From Winogradskyella wichelsiae (GTDB taxonomy: Bacteria; Bacteroidota; Bacteroidia; Flavobacteriales; Flavobacteriaceae), in the NCBI RefSeq assembly GCF_013403925.1, contig NZ_JABFDJ010000002.1:372001-436000 (forward strand): DNA of 64,000 nt. The letters run 5' to 3'. The notes under the pieces were generated by a model, which was not told where the DNA came from, did no database searches, and saw only the letters and a program-made list of their open reading frames with translations. Made by a program: the position numbers and the translations under genes. This document shows, piece by piece, positions 44,453-53,596 of the stretch. Position 1 is the first letter of the stretch; each line of letters begins with the position of its first letter.

Positions 44453-44460
44453 CAAAATTA
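44453..44460 (-). promoter_or_regulatory. -7 box of TonB receptor copy B
   Basis: TAATTTTG on the minus strand, 32 nt before the receptor start, within the gap after pgi. It allows expression independent of pgi. Confidence 0.6.
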
Positions 44461-44569
44461 CATAATACAATAATTCTAATATTAATTAAATCTTATTAAT
44501 TACTCATGTAGAAAATAAATGCAGAATTAATAAATCTTAACAATTAATATTTAAAATAATCACAATTTT

Positions 44570-46216
44570 TTAACAATTGTTCATATAAAAAGCCAGTAAA
44601 TTTTGCGTGGAAGAGTCATGATCGGCGTCTTTATTAGTATTATTAAGCTCATTCAGTATGGATTTAGCGAGTTGTTTCCCCAACTCAACACCAAACTGAT
44701 CATAGCTATAAATGTTCCAAATAATACCTTGAACAAATATTTTATGCTCATACATAGCAATTAATTTCCCTAAACTCTCTGGTGTTAGCTTCTGAATTAA
44801 TAAAGAAGTTGTTGGTTTATTACCTTCAAATATTTTGAATGGTGCCAATGTAGAAATTGCTTCTTTAGACATAGATTTGCCTTCAAACTCTGCTAAAACT
44901 TCTGCTTCAGTTTTACCATTCATTAGCGCTTCTGTTTGCGCAAAGTAATTAGACATCAATTTATCATGATGATCCTTATTACCATATAATGAATTTACAA
45001 AACCAATAAAATCTGTAGGAATAAGTTTTGTTCCTTGGTGAATTAATTGAAAAAAGGCATGTTGAGAATTTGTTCCTGGTTCTCCCCAAATTAAAGTACC
45101 TGTTTGGTAATTTACTTTATTACCATCTCTGTCTACACTTTTACCATTACTTTCCATAATACCTTGTTGAAGGTAAGTTGCAAACTGGTTTAAATATTGT
45201 GTATAAGGAATAATTGCTTCGCTTTCTGATTGAAAGAAATTGTTATACCAAACAGTTAATAATGCTGAAATTACAGGAATGTTTTGATCAAAGTCGGCCG
45301 TTTTAAAATGTGTATCCATTTTATGCGCTCCGTCTAATAAACTTTCAAAATGCTTGTAACCTAAAGCTAAACTAATAGAAAGACCAACAGCACTCCAAAG
45401 TGAGAATCGGCCGCCTACCCAATCCTTCATCGGGAAAATATTTTCTTCATCAATACCAAAAGCTTTTACACTTTCAATATTAGTAGAAACAGCAACAAAA
45501 TGTTTAGAAACAGCTTCTTGAGGTAAAGATTCTAAAAACCAAGCTCTAATAGAATTGGCATTAGAAAGTGTTTCTTGTGTTGTAAATGTTTTAGAAACAA
45601 TTACAAAAAGTGTTGTTTCTGGATCTAAATTTTTTATAATTTCCTGGTAATGATCACCATCTACATTACTAACAAAATGTGTTTCTAATTGGTTTTTATA
45701 AAACTGCAACGAATCTACGACCATTGCAGGCCCAAGATCAGAACCTCCGATACCGATATTTACAACATCTGTAATTGCTTTACCTGTAAAACCTTTATGA
45801 TCACCATTGACAACAGCATTTGTAAATGCTTCAATTTTGCGTTTTACTTCATGAATTTCAGGAATCACATTTTCTCCATCTACTAAAACCTCAGCATCTT
45901 CGGGTGCTCTTAGAGCAGTATGTAAAACAGCTCTGCCTTCTGTTGCATTAATTATATCTCCATCAAAATACTTAGAAATGGCATCTTTTAAATCTAGCTC
46001 ATTTGCTAATTCTACAAGTAAGTTTACCGTTTCTTTTGTAATTCTATTTTTAGAAAAATCAGCATAAAAATCATCCCACTTAACCGTTAGATCGTTTGCC
46101 CTTTCAGCATCAGAACTAAATAAATCTTTTAAATGTTTAGATTTAATATCTTCAAAATGTGCTTGTAATTTTTCCCAAGCTTTTGTTGTGGTCGGATTGG
46201 TTGCTTTTAATGCCAT
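44570..46216 (-). CDS. pgi: Glucose-6-phosphate isomerase
   Basis: Interconverts glucose-6-phosphate and fructose-6-phosphate in glycolysis and gluconeogenesis. It has 548 residues, the full length. Family signatures are present: NIGIGGSDLGPAM, VSKTFTTQETL, DWVGGRFSLWSAVGLS (signature 1 region), GKSVDRDG, and GTLIWGEPGTNSQHAFFQLIHQG with the catalytic Glu and His. It is the last gene of a tight operon (8 bp after the M23 gene). Its 3' part has been copied to 41019-41572. Confidence 0.97.
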   Translation of the reverse strand: MALKATNPTTTKAWEKLQAHFEDIKSKHLKDLFSSDAERANDLTVKWDDFYADFSKNRITKETVNLLVELANELDLKDAISKYFDGDIINATEGRAVLHTALRAPEDAEVLVDGENVIPEIHEVKRKIEAFTNAVVNGDHKGFTGKAITDVVNIGIGGSDLGPAMVVDSLQFYKNQLETHFVSNVDGDHYQEIIKNLDPETTLFVIVSKTFTTQETLSNANSIRAWFLESLPQEAVSKHFVAVSTNIESVKAFGIDEENIFPMKDWVGGRFSLWSAVGLSISLALGYKHFESLLDGAHKMDTHFKTADFDQNIPVISALLTVWYNNFFQSESEAIIPYTQYLNQFATYLQQGIMESNGKSVDRDGNKVNYQTGTLIWGEPGTNSQHAFFQLIHQGTKLIPTDFIGFVNSLYGNKDHHDKLMSNYFAQTEALMNGKTEAEVLAEFEGKSMSKEAISTLAPFKIFEGNKPTTSLLIQKLTPESLGKLIAMYEHKIFVQGIIWNIYSYDQFGVELGKQLAKSILNELNNTNKDADHDSSTQNLLAFYMNNC

Positions 46217-46224
46217 AATTTTAA

Positions 46225-47532
46225 TTATAAAATTGGATCTTCAGTTAATGTGTTTTCTGTTTCCTTAGGTTCTACTTCTAAGAAAAAGATATCATCAAGT
46301 TGTTTTCTAACGGGTTTTATATGCTCTAAATACTTAACTTTTAAGCTATCGGAAATAGGTTCTGCATCGGGTAATTCTTGTTTAAAAGGATCAACTTGTT
46401 TTCCGTTTTTCCAGAAACGATAACATACGTGTGGACCTCCTGTATTTCCTGTCATACCCACATAACCAATAATATCACCTTGTTTAACATATTCGCCTTT
46501 TTTTACATTTTGATTTCTCATATGCAAATACTGCGTGCTATAAGTAGCATTATGTCTAATTTTTACAAATTTACCGTTACCACCACGTCTCGTAGATTCT
46601 ATAACCGTTCCGTTTGCAGTTGCCATAATTGGTGTACCGATAGGTGCTGCAAAATCAGTTCCTTTGTGTGGGCGTACTTTGTAACCATAAACAGCAATAC
46701 GTCTTGTTAAATTATAGCGCGAAGAAATACGGCTAAATTGAACAGGTGCTTTTAAGAAGGCACGACGTAAATTTTTAGCATTTTCATTAAAATAATCTTT
46801 AATACCTTTTATAGAGTCGGTTTCAAATTGAAAAGCATACAGTGAGTCTCCGTTATGTTCAAAATAAGCGGCTTTTACCTCTTTAATTCCTGCGTAAATA
46901 GTATCATCAATATATTTATCTGTATAAATCACTTTAAAACGATCACCTTTCTGTAAGCGCCTAAAATCTATAGTCCATGCATAAATTTCATCAGCCATTT
47001 TATAGGCTAATTTCTGACTTAAGCCTTTTTCTTTTAACGTTTCTGAAATACTACTTTCTATAACTCCGGTTGCTGTTTTTTCAATATAAGTTATTTTCTT
47101 TTTGCTGTTGTAAGCATGTATAGAATCCTTTAACCCAATAACAACATAATCTATTTGATTTGGTTGATAAATAAATGTACTTGGACTTGGTAAACTATCT
47201 TTTTCTGACCCTTTTGAATATAATAAGGTGTAAGGTCTACCAGCACGCAAGTTCCTAATATCAAAAGTATCTTTAGTCGTTTCTGCTATTTGAAAAATAT
47301 TAGGATACCCAATATTATTACGTTGCATAATCTCACCAAAACTATCACCAGATTTAATGGTATCTCGTTTTACAATGTAATTATTGATATCGAAACCAAA
47401 TTCTATAATTTTTTCTTTTTCAACAGGTTTCGCTATATTTTTTTGGCGCTCAAGTTCTGCTGCGTTATCATCTTTACATGACCATAAACTTATTACAATA
47501 ATAAATATTGCTAAACTATTTTTTAATTGCAT
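46225..47532 (-). CDS. M23-family peptidoglycan endopeptidase, lipoprotein
   Basis: A 435-residue protein with a likely lipobox (SLWSC, Cys19). The C-terminal LytM domain (about 285-385) has the zinc motif HKGTDFAAP and the YSTQYLHM segment. The third zinc-site motif, usually His-x-His, reads PHVCYRFWKNG, i.e. His-x-Cys. The N-terminal 280 residues form periplasmic domains, including a LysM-like DTIKSGDSFGEIMQRNNIG region and a region resembling OapA/Csd3 regulators. It probably cuts peptide cross-links in the cell wall. Whether His-to-Cys keeps zinc is open. It sits between the tryptophan dioxygenase gene (13 bp) and pgi (8 bp). Confidence 0.9.
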   Translation of the reverse strand: MQLKNSLAIFIIVISLWSCKDDNAAELERQKNIAKPVEKEKIIEFGFDINNYIVKRDTIKSGDSFGEIMQRNNIGYPNIFQIAETTKDTFDIRNLRAGRPYTLLYSKGSEKDSLPSPSTFIYQPNQIDYVVIGLKDSIHAYNSKKKITYIEKTATGVIESSISETLKEKGLSQKLAYKMADEIYAWTIDFRRLQKGDRFKVIYTDKYIDDTIYAGIKEVKAAYFEHNGDSLYAFQFETDSIKGIKDYFNENAKNLRRAFLKAPVQFSRISSRYNLTRRIAVYGYKVRPHKGTDFAAPIGTPIMATANGTVIESTRRGGNGKFVKIRHNATYSTQYLHMRNQNVKKGEYVKQGDIIGYVGMTGNTGGPHVCYRFWKNGKQVDPFKQELPDAEPISDSLKVKYLEHIKPVRKQLDDIFFLEVEPKETENTLTEDPIL

Positions 47533-47545
47533 TAATATTAATCGC

Positions 47546-48478
47546 TTATAAATTATTTCCCCAGTTTTCTACTTCTTCTTTACTCCAGAGTTCCGGAAAA
47601 AAAATACGTTTCTGATATTTTGGATGCATGTATTTTTTCCAATTACTTCCCCCTGTGGCTTTACCATCTCCAATACCACTATCAATATAGTGTTTAGCAG
47701 CGTTATAATGTGCCATAACCCAAGAGACATTCACCGTATAATCGTAATGTCGCATGGCTTTAATAAGCGCTTCGCTTTTCTGATCTTCCTTTGGCAACTC
47801 TTTAAAACGTGTCCAAAGATTTTTAGTATTATAGGTTTCCATAAATCTTAAAAACTCGTCTTTATATCGTTTTTCAAAATTAACTAAAAGCACGGATTTT
47901 TTACCTGTTTTATGGTCTTTTCCTGCGGCTTGCCAATATAAATGTTCAAAGGCATGATTAAAAGGAGTTTCCCTGTCAATATCTTTTCTAAATCTATAAT
48001 CTATTAGATTAATTAATTCGGTTGAAGCAAATTCAATCAATCTATATTGTGCACTTTGAAAACCACTGGCTGGTGTAAGCGTGTATCTAAACTTCATGTA
48101 TTGTTCTACATCCATTCCTTCTCTCATAATATTGAAAGAGGTTGACAACATATCGAAATAACGACTGATACGCATTAGCTTACTTTCGAAAAACTTGACA
48201 TCTAAGTCTTCTTTTTCTGCAACTTGAGCAATTTCCCAAAGAATCATTTTAAAAAGCAATTCGTTAATTTGATGATAGGCAATAAATACCATTTCATCTG
48301 GAAGTGTGGTACGTTGAATTTGCAGATTCAACAAAGCATCGGTTTGAATATAATCCCAATACGTTATGGGTTTACTATAAAGAAGACCATATAAATGGTC
48401 GTCTGTATCTTGATCTATTTTTGCGTACTTTTCCTCAAGCGCCCTTACAATATCATCGTAATTTTTTTGCTCTGACAT
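47546..48478 (-). CDS. Tryptophan 2,3-dioxygenase family heme enzyme
   Basis: Opens the indole ring of L-tryptophan to N-formylkynurenine, the first step of the kynurenine pathway. It has 310 residues from ATG 48478 (MSEQKNYDDIVRAL). The active-site helix YHQINELLFKMILWEIAQV holds the substrate-side His, RMSRY/RISRYFDML-type residues follow, and the later HLYWQAAG supplies a His in the heme region. Other kynurenine genes are not seen here, although the window also carries tyrosine breakdown genes 1 kb away. It is in an operon with DUF3108 upstream (7 bp) and the M23 gene downstream. Confidence 0.9.
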   Translation of the reverse strand: MSEQKNYDDIVRALEEKYAKIDQDTDDHLYGLLYSKPITYWDYIQTDALLNLQIQRTTLPDEMVFIAYHQINELLFKMILWEIAQVAEKEDLDVKFFESKLMRISRYFDMLSTSFNIMREGMDVEQYMKFRYTLTPASGFQSAQYRLIEFASTELINLIDYRFRKDIDRETPFNHAFEHLYWQAAGKDHKTGKKSVLLVNFEKRYKDEFLRFMETYNTKNLWTRFKELPKEDQKSEALIKAMRHYDYTVNVSWVMAHYNAAKHYIDSGIGDGKATGGSNWKKYMHPKYQKRIFFPELWSKEEVENWGNNL

Positions 48479-48485
48479 ATTTAAA

Positions 48486-49268
48486 TTATTCTTTGTAAAT
48501 GATCTCAAACGGATGTTTCAAACCTTTAAATGCAACTAACTCTGCTCTTAACGAACCCACAGCTAAATCTGCTTTTATTTTTAATGGAATTTTATTTTTA
48601 TCCTCGCTTACCCATAAGGTTAAACTCTCTTCTTCTTTAAACACACGACCCGCCATAACGTAAGGTCTAAATTTTAAGGCTTTAACCTTACCAAATTCGG
48701 TCTTAATAATTTCTTTCCCTAAATATTTTATTTTGAAACCATAATTCTCTTCATCAAAAAACATATTTGTCTTTATCTCATCTCCTACTTTTAAAGATGG
48801 AATATCAATTTTGTTTCTTAGATGATAGTACATGGATACCATATCTTGCACATCTTGCGCTATGGAAACCGTACTTATTTCGTTTTTCTTAAGATTCTTT
48901 ACTTGGGCTAATTTAGAATCATGATCGAAATTAATTTCAATGTCTTTGGTATGGCCGCCTTCGTCTATTTTTCTAATAAATTTATACGGTACGCCTGTTA
49001 CTTTATCAAAATAACTTTCATAACGATCTTTCACTTTAAAAAACCATTTTATAGCACCAGTGGTCCACCCCTTTCCAACAACGTGATAAACGGGTTTTCC
49101 TCTTAAATTTGTTTCATTAACCGATAGTGTTGCATTCCCTGCCTTTAAAAAACCACTATAACTCATTTCAAATTTAAACCATTCGCCGCCTTGAAAAGCA
49201 GATGTTTTTTCTGCATTAGATGCTTGGAATCCTACAAAAAATAATATGATGGTAAATAAATGTTTCAT
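48486..49268 (-). CDS. Secreted DUF3108 protein
   Basis: A 260-residue protein with signal peptide 1-19 (HLFTIILFFVGFQASNA). The mature part is beta-rich: GEWFKFEMSYSGFLKAGNATL, KDRYESYFDKVTGVPYKFIRK, SLTLWVSEDKNKIPLKIKADL, matching the DUF3108 domain found in periplasmic or outer-membrane-associated proteins, fold related to LolA/LppX-like barrels. Role unknown. First gene of the operon that continues with tryptophan dioxygenase, the M23 peptidase and pgi. Confidence 0.88.
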   Translation of the reverse strand: MKHLFTIILFFVGFQASNAEKTSAFQGGEWFKFEMSYSGFLKAGNATLSVNETNLRGKPVYHVVGKGWTTGAIKWFFKVKDRYESYFDKVTGVPYKFIRKIDEGGHTKDIEINFDHDSKLAQVKNLKKNEISTVSIAQDVQDMVSMYYHLRNKIDIPSLKVGDEIKTNMFFDEENYGFKIKYLGKEIIKTEFGKVKALKFRPYVMAGRVFKEEESLTLWVSEDKNKIPLKIKADLAVGSLRAELVAFKGLKHPFEIIYKE

Positions 49269-49545
49269 GTGTTTCTTATATATTACTATTTGCAGTCACA
49301 TATGCTTATCGATGATCATTTTATCAAGCACTTTATTATAAATTACCCGACTCATAATCTCTAGTTTGTAAATATAATTAATGTGATGCATTTAATATGT
49401 TACAACTATCACAAATACAATTACCATTCCAAATGTAACAAGAAGCTATACAATCATTAATTATCTATAAGTATTTTTAAAGGGGCTTATTTTAATTTTA
49501 GTTAGAATTAATTAGCACTAAAGACAATCTATAAGCTTATTAAAA
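49269..49545. other. Gene-free stretch, no feature seen
   Basis: This AT-rich region lies between the DUF3108 operon start and the terminator of hppD. I see no convincing -7 box, hairpin or open frame. It must contain the operon promoter, but I cannot point to it. Confidence 0.5.
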
Positions 49546-49585
49546 GAAAAACGTGTTTGACCTTAGAAGTTAAACACGTTTTTTT
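49546..49585. terminator. Intrinsic terminator after hppD
   Basis: AAAACGTGTTT and AAACACGTTTT arms, with a run of A before and T after, around a 14-base loop that includes further pairing. It lies 6 bp past the hppD stop. Confidence 0.82.
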
Positions 49586-49590
49586 ATGTT

Positions 49591-50751
49591 TTAAAGTGTC
49601 CCTCTTTTTTCTTGTTCTCGCTCAATAGATTCGAACAAGGCTTTAAAGTTCCCGGCACCAAAACCTTTAGCTCCCATACGCTGAATAATTTCGAAAAACA
49701 GTGTTGGCCTATCTTCTACTGGTTTAGTGAAAATTTGAAGTAAATAGCCTTCTTCATCTGCATCTATCATAATACCTAAACCTTTTAAAGTTTCGATATC
49801 TTCTTTAAGTGCGTGGCTATGCTCTTCTAAACGCCCTGGTACAGCTCTGTAATAATCATCTGGCGGTGTAGATAAAAATTCTACTCCTCTAGATTTCAAT
49901 TGTGAAACCGTGGTAATTATATCATCTGTTGCTACAGCAATGTGTTGCACACCTGAACCTTCATAGAAATCTAAATATTCTTCAATTTGAGATCTTTTTG
50001 CTGCTTTTGCAGGTTCGTTAATTGGAAATTTAATTCTACCATTTCCATTACTCATTACTTTACTCATAAGAGCAGAATATTCGGTATGAATTTGCTTATC
50101 ATCAAAAGATAAAAAGTTAACAAAGCCCATAACGTCTTCGTACCATTTTACCCAAGTATTCATTTCGCCCCAACCTACATTACCTACCATATGATCTATG
50201 TATTTTAAACCTGTTGGTTCTGGGTTATAATCACTTTTCCATTCTGTAAATCCTGGTAAAAAAGTACCTGTATAGTTTTTGCGTTCTACAAACATATGTA
50301 CAGTTTCTCCATAGGTATAAATACCTGCTCTAACGACTTCACCAAACTCATCAGTTTCAACAACCGGTTCCATGTAAGATTTGGCGCCACGTTTTGTAGT
50401 TTCCTCATAAGATTTACGAGCATCCTCTACCCATAAAGCCACTACTTTTACACCATCTCCATGCTTTACAATATGATTATTTATTTCAGATTTACTATTT
50501 AAAGGCGTTGTTAAAACTAGACGTATTTTATCTTGCTTTAACACATAACTAACGGCATCTTTAGACCCCGTTTCTAAACCTTTATAGGCATAAGATTGAA
50601 AACCAAACGCCGTTTTATAAAAATGTGCGGCTTGCTTTGCATTACCAACATAAAACTCTACGTAATCTGTTCCTAAGAGTGGAAGAAAATCTTGAGCTCC
50701 ATCAAATATTTTTTCTAAACCGTAGTTTACACTTTCTATTTCTTTTGCCAT
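49591..50751 (-). CDS. hppD: 4-hydroxyphenylpyruvate dioxygenase
   Basis: Non-heme iron enzyme converting 4-hydroxyphenylpyruvate to homogentisate in tyrosine breakdown. It has 386 residues in two vicinal-oxygen-chelate halves. The iron ligands are His in LKYIDHMVGNVGW, His in GSGVQHIAVATDDI and Glu in PTLFFEIIQRMG. The C-terminal GFGAGNFKALFESIEREQ is the gating helix typical of the family. It is third in the operon hmgA-CCC protein-hppD, so homogentisate made here is used by hmgA of the same transcript. Confidence 0.96.
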   Translation of the reverse strand: MAKEIESVNYGLEKIFDGAQDFLPLLGTDYVEFYVGNAKQAAHFYKTAFGFQSYAYKGLETGSKDAVSYVLKQDKIRLVLTTPLNSKSEINNHIVKHGDGVKVVALWVEDARKSYEETTKRGAKSYMEPVVETDEFGEVVRAGIYTYGETVHMFVERKNYTGTFLPGFTEWKSDYNPEPTGLKYIDHMVGNVGWGEMNTWVKWYEDVMGFVNFLSFDDKQIHTEYSALMSKVMSNGNGRIKFPINEPAKAAKRSQIEEYLDFYEGSGVQHIAVATDDIITTVSQLKSRGVEFLSTPPDDYYRAVPGRLEEHSHALKEDIETLKGLGIMIDADEEGYLLQIFTKPVEDRPTLFFEIIQRMGAKGFGAGNFKALFESIEREQEKRGTL

Positions 50752-50775
50752 AATACTCTGTTTTTTATAAACTAT

Positions 50776-51252
50776 TTATAGTTCCTCAACCTCTACTGAA
50801 TCAACCTGCTCTTCCTCTATAATATAAGTATCATCATCCCAATTTTCAGAACTTTCAGGCTCTATGGTTGTTTCATATTCAGATTCGTAATAATAATCAT
50901 CTTCTTCGAAATTTCCATTTTGAATACCATCGAAAATAGCAGATGACATTAATGTTCCATAAAAAGCAAGTACTCCAAGTGCAATAAGAAGCACCAAACT
51001 ATTAAGTACAACAGCTATAATATTTATAATTTTAGCGGTATTAACATTACTTCTAGATTGGGGGTCAAAAGCTTCAGGGTTTTCGCCAAACTCCCGCAAG
51101 CTTTTATTAGCCATTACAAGTCCAATAATAGACATTGTTAACGGAACAATAGCTGTAATACCATAGCAGCAACAGCCAGCAATACCCATAACTAATGCTA
51201 ATATTCCTAAAACGAGTGATAATGGGTCTGCAGGTAATTTGTTTTGATTCAT
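50776..51252 (-). CDS. CCC-motif membrane protein
   Basis: A 158-residue protein with a triple cysteine (AGCCCYG, residues 27-29) in or near the first membrane helix, a short loop, a third helix (IIAVVLNSLVLLIALGVLAFYG) and a strongly acidic C-terminal tail of about 45 residues. This matches the Bacteroidota family named for its CCC motif. No function is known. It is placed inside the tyrosine-degradation operon, but its sequence gives no reason to think it takes part in that pathway. Confidence 0.8.
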   Translation of the reverse strand: MNQNKLPADPLSLVLGILALVMGIAGCCCYGITAIVPLTMSIIGLVMANKSLREFGENPEAFDPQSRSNVNTAKIINIIAVVLNSLVLLIALGVLAFYGTLMSSAIFDGIQNGNFEEDDYYYESEYETTIEPESSENWDDDTYIIEEEQVDSVEVEEL

Positions 51253-51289
51253 CTTTAAAATTTTTCTTTGAATTTTTATTGTTTACTAA

Positions 51290-52450
51290 TTAATGTTCTA
51301 ACCAAGATTTAAAATAATCTTCATCCGCAATTTCTAAAGCGTCTTCTGTAACTTTTAAAGGCTTAAAGGTATCTACCATCACAGCTAATTCCTCGGTTTT
51401 CACCTTACCAAGACTTTTCTCCATAGTTCCTGGGTGTGGTCCGTGCGGAATACCTGCTGGATGCAACGAAATATGACCTGGCGCGATATCATTTCTACTC
51501 ATAAAATCACCATCTACATAATACAACACCTCATCACTATCAATGTTACTGTGATTGTATGGTGCAGGAACAGCTATTGGATGATAATCATATAAACGCG
51601 GCACAAAACTACACACTACAAAAGCATCCGTTTCGAAGGTTTGGTGTACTGGAGGCGGTTGGTGCACCCGACCTGTAATAGGTTCAAAATCATGAATGGA
51701 AAATGCATACGGATAATTATAGCCATCGTAACCCACCACATCAAAAGGATGTGAAGCATAAACCATATCAAAAATTTCGTCTTGCTTTTTTATTTTAATT
51801 AAAAACTCACCCGACTCATTATAGGTTTCTAATTCTTGTGGTTGCCTTAAATCGCGCTCACAGAATGGCGAATGCTCTAATAATTGTCCGAAATAATTTC
51901 GGTAGCGCTTAGGTGTATAAATTGGTCGTCGGGATTCTACGACAAATAAACGGTTGTCTTCGGTATCAAAATCAAGTTTATAAATAACACCTCTTGGCAC
52001 CAATAGATAATCCCCGTATTTAAAATCTAAATTTCCAAGGTGCGTTCTTAATTTTCCAGTGCCTTTATGGATGAAAATTAATTCATCGGCATCCGTATTT
52101 TTATAAAAATAATTTTCAGTAGAGTGCTTTGGTGCCGCTAATATGATATTACAATCGCTATTTGTGAGTACAATTTTGCGACTCTCTAAATAATCATTTT
52201 CTGGCTTTACTTGGAACCCCTTAAAACGATACGATTGCATGTTATTTTCTTTTGCCACTTTTGGCGCAACACTGTATTGTCTTTTAATCTCCTTGACTTG
52301 CGTTGGGGGTTGCTCATGGTAACTATTAGTAGACATACCATCGAAACCAATAGTACCGAACAATTGCTCGTAATAAAAATCGCCATTTGATTTTTTAAAC
52401 TGCGTGTGGCGTTTTGGTGGAATTTCCCCTAATTTATGATAGAATGGCAT
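51290..52450 (-). CDS. hmgA: Homogentisate 1,2-dioxygenase
   Basis: Iron enzyme that opens the ring of homogentisate to maleylacetoacetate. It has 386 residues. The cupin-like core has ELIFIHKGTGKLRTHLGNLDF and YGDYLLVPRGVIYKL, and the iron and substrate site includes HPAGIPHGPHPG near the C-terminus. First gene of the operon with the CCC protein and hppD. Fumarylacetoacetase, the next steps of the pathway, is not in the window. Confidence 0.95.
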   Translation of the reverse strand: MPFYHKLGEIPPKRHTQFKKSNGDFYYEQLFGTIGFDGMSTNSYHEQPPTQVKEIKRQYSVAPKVAKENNMQSYRFKGFQVKPENDYLESRKIVLTNSDCNIILAAPKHSTENYFYKNTDADELIFIHKGTGKLRTHLGNLDFKYGDYLLVPRGVIYKLDFDTEDNRLFVVESRRPIYTPKRYRNYFGQLLEHSPFCERDLRQPQELETYNESGEFLIKIKKQDEIFDMVYASHPFDVVGYDGYNYPYAFSIHDFEPITGRVHQPPPVHQTFETDAFVVCSFVPRLYDYHPIAVPAPYNHSNIDSDEVLYYVDGDFMSRNDIAPGHISLHPAGIPHGPHPGTMEKSLGKVKTEELAVMVDTFKPLKVTEDALEIADEDYFKSWLEH

Positions 52451-52768
52451 GTTTTTGAATGGTTTTAAATATTACAAAGACCTTTCGACTGCGCTCAAGG
52501 TGACACTTTATTTACAACTTTAAAGGTATAAAATTTGTAGAGATCCGTAGGTGTATTTATTCTGGATCTCTTTTAATAAGGAAATGAAGGTGAATTTTTA
52601 TGTTGGCCCAGAATGGTGTCATGTGTTTAAAACTATTGCTTTTATATTACATGCTGTTCACGCTAAGAACATACGCTGAGCTCCAAAATTTTCTCTCGCG
52701 CTCGGGTCATGTGCTACAAATATCAATAATTTTTCTTAATTTTAAAGCATTAGAAAAAATCATTTAAA
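52451..52768. other. Gene-free stretch before the accessory region
   Basis: Contains the short dispersed repeat at 52481-52508 and otherwise AT-rich sequence without open frames or strong hairpins. It marks the border between conserved genes and the degenerate cassette region. Confidence 0.5.
52481..52508. repeat. Short dispersed intergenic repeat
   Basis: CTTTCGACTGCGCTCAAGGT followed by GACAC is a GC-richer island in AT-rich DNA. I recognise this type of sequence as a common intergenic repeat in Flavobacteriaceae. There is only one copy in this window. Confidence 0.55.
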
Positions 52769-53190
52769 ATGAAATTACTCTTTACTTTATTTTTCTGTTT
52801 TTCCTAAGTTCGTTTTGTTCTTCTCAAACTTTAGACTTCAAAATATCTGACTTTAGCTTTTCTGCATTTTCAAATGAGAAATTGACCGTATTTGAATTTA
52901 CAAAAATGGCAACACCATTAACCTTTGAATTCCAATAAACCGATACTAAGTTTACTATGTGAGATGCAGACACTTATTTTTAAATTAATTCAGATGCTTT
53001 AAGCACTAAATTATCTTCGAATTTAAATCTTATTAATATCAACTATCAAAGTGATTTCAGTTTTTCTAGAGGTTGCGGCCCTTTAGAAGATGGTTTAACT
53101 CACCCCCTTAATAGTAGTGATGTTATAGTTTCAAAATTTATAGATTATACTATTAACGATTATTTAAAATCTCTAATTTCTAAAGATTGA
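52769..53190 (+). pseudogene. Broken gene for a small secreted protein
   Basis: ATG 52769 starts a signal-peptide-like sequence (MKLLFTLFFCF) that stops after 12 codons. A one-base shift restores a frame reading LSSFCSSQTLDFKISDF and later INYQSDFSFSRGCGPLEDG to the stop at 53190, interrupted by three in-frame stops near 52936, 52957 and 52981. The original product would have had about 140 residues with an N-terminal signal. Family unknown. Its last 60 bases are repeated near 56901, where the rest of the gene is absent. Confidence 0.7.
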
Positions 53191-53490
53191 TTCAATTTTA
53201 GAGACCAGAGCAACACATTCTTTTACAAAAAATTAGTGTTAAAACACAAACACAGAACTGTTAAAGTTTTAATTATTTCACGGTTTTGGTTACGGTTTTT
53301 CCGCAATAGAATTACGGAAAAACCGTAAACCTAAAATTGATAGAAAATTCTCATATTCCCCTTTGTTATTTCTGTTTTTTTTTAGATTCACAACGTTTGC
53401 AACCACATTTAGAGTTATTTAGAAGTTACTCTTTATGTTGTTACCAACAAAAAATGTTTAAGCATATAGCTTGCGCAAGCTTTTTATTTT
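53129..53490 (+). repeat. Long direct repeat R, copy 1
   Basis: About 362 bp very similar to 56901-57264. It covers the tail of the broken secreted-protein gene, then noncoding sequence with a 14-bp stem hairpin (53290-53328) and the 14-bp palindrome AGCTTGCGCAAGCT (53468-53481) followed by T5. Weaker similarity continues toward the peptide genes. The two stems are fully conserved between copies while single-base changes fall elsewhere, which suggests a functional RNA or protein-binding element. Confidence 0.85.
53290..53328. promoter_or_regulatory. Perfect 14-bp inverted repeat in R copy 1
   Basis: TTACGGTTTTTCCG and CGGAAAAACCGTAA flank an 11-base loop. No T run follows on either strand, so it is not a plain terminator. 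Only the loop differs (one base) from the second copy. Confidence 0.75.
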
Positions 53491-53596
53491 TACTCTTAAG
53501 AATTAAAATTAATAGCGCTGAAAAAGACTTCTATTCCTTAAGTGCTAGGGAGACTTTAATTATTAACCAACCTATTTAAAAAAAGTATTTAACCTT

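Noticed and set aside
53337..53579. Open frame of about 80 codons inside repeat R copy 1, partly kept in copy 2
   Set aside because: Differences between copies are nearly all amino-acid changing, the start differs, and the two stems overlap it. It looks like noncoding sequence.
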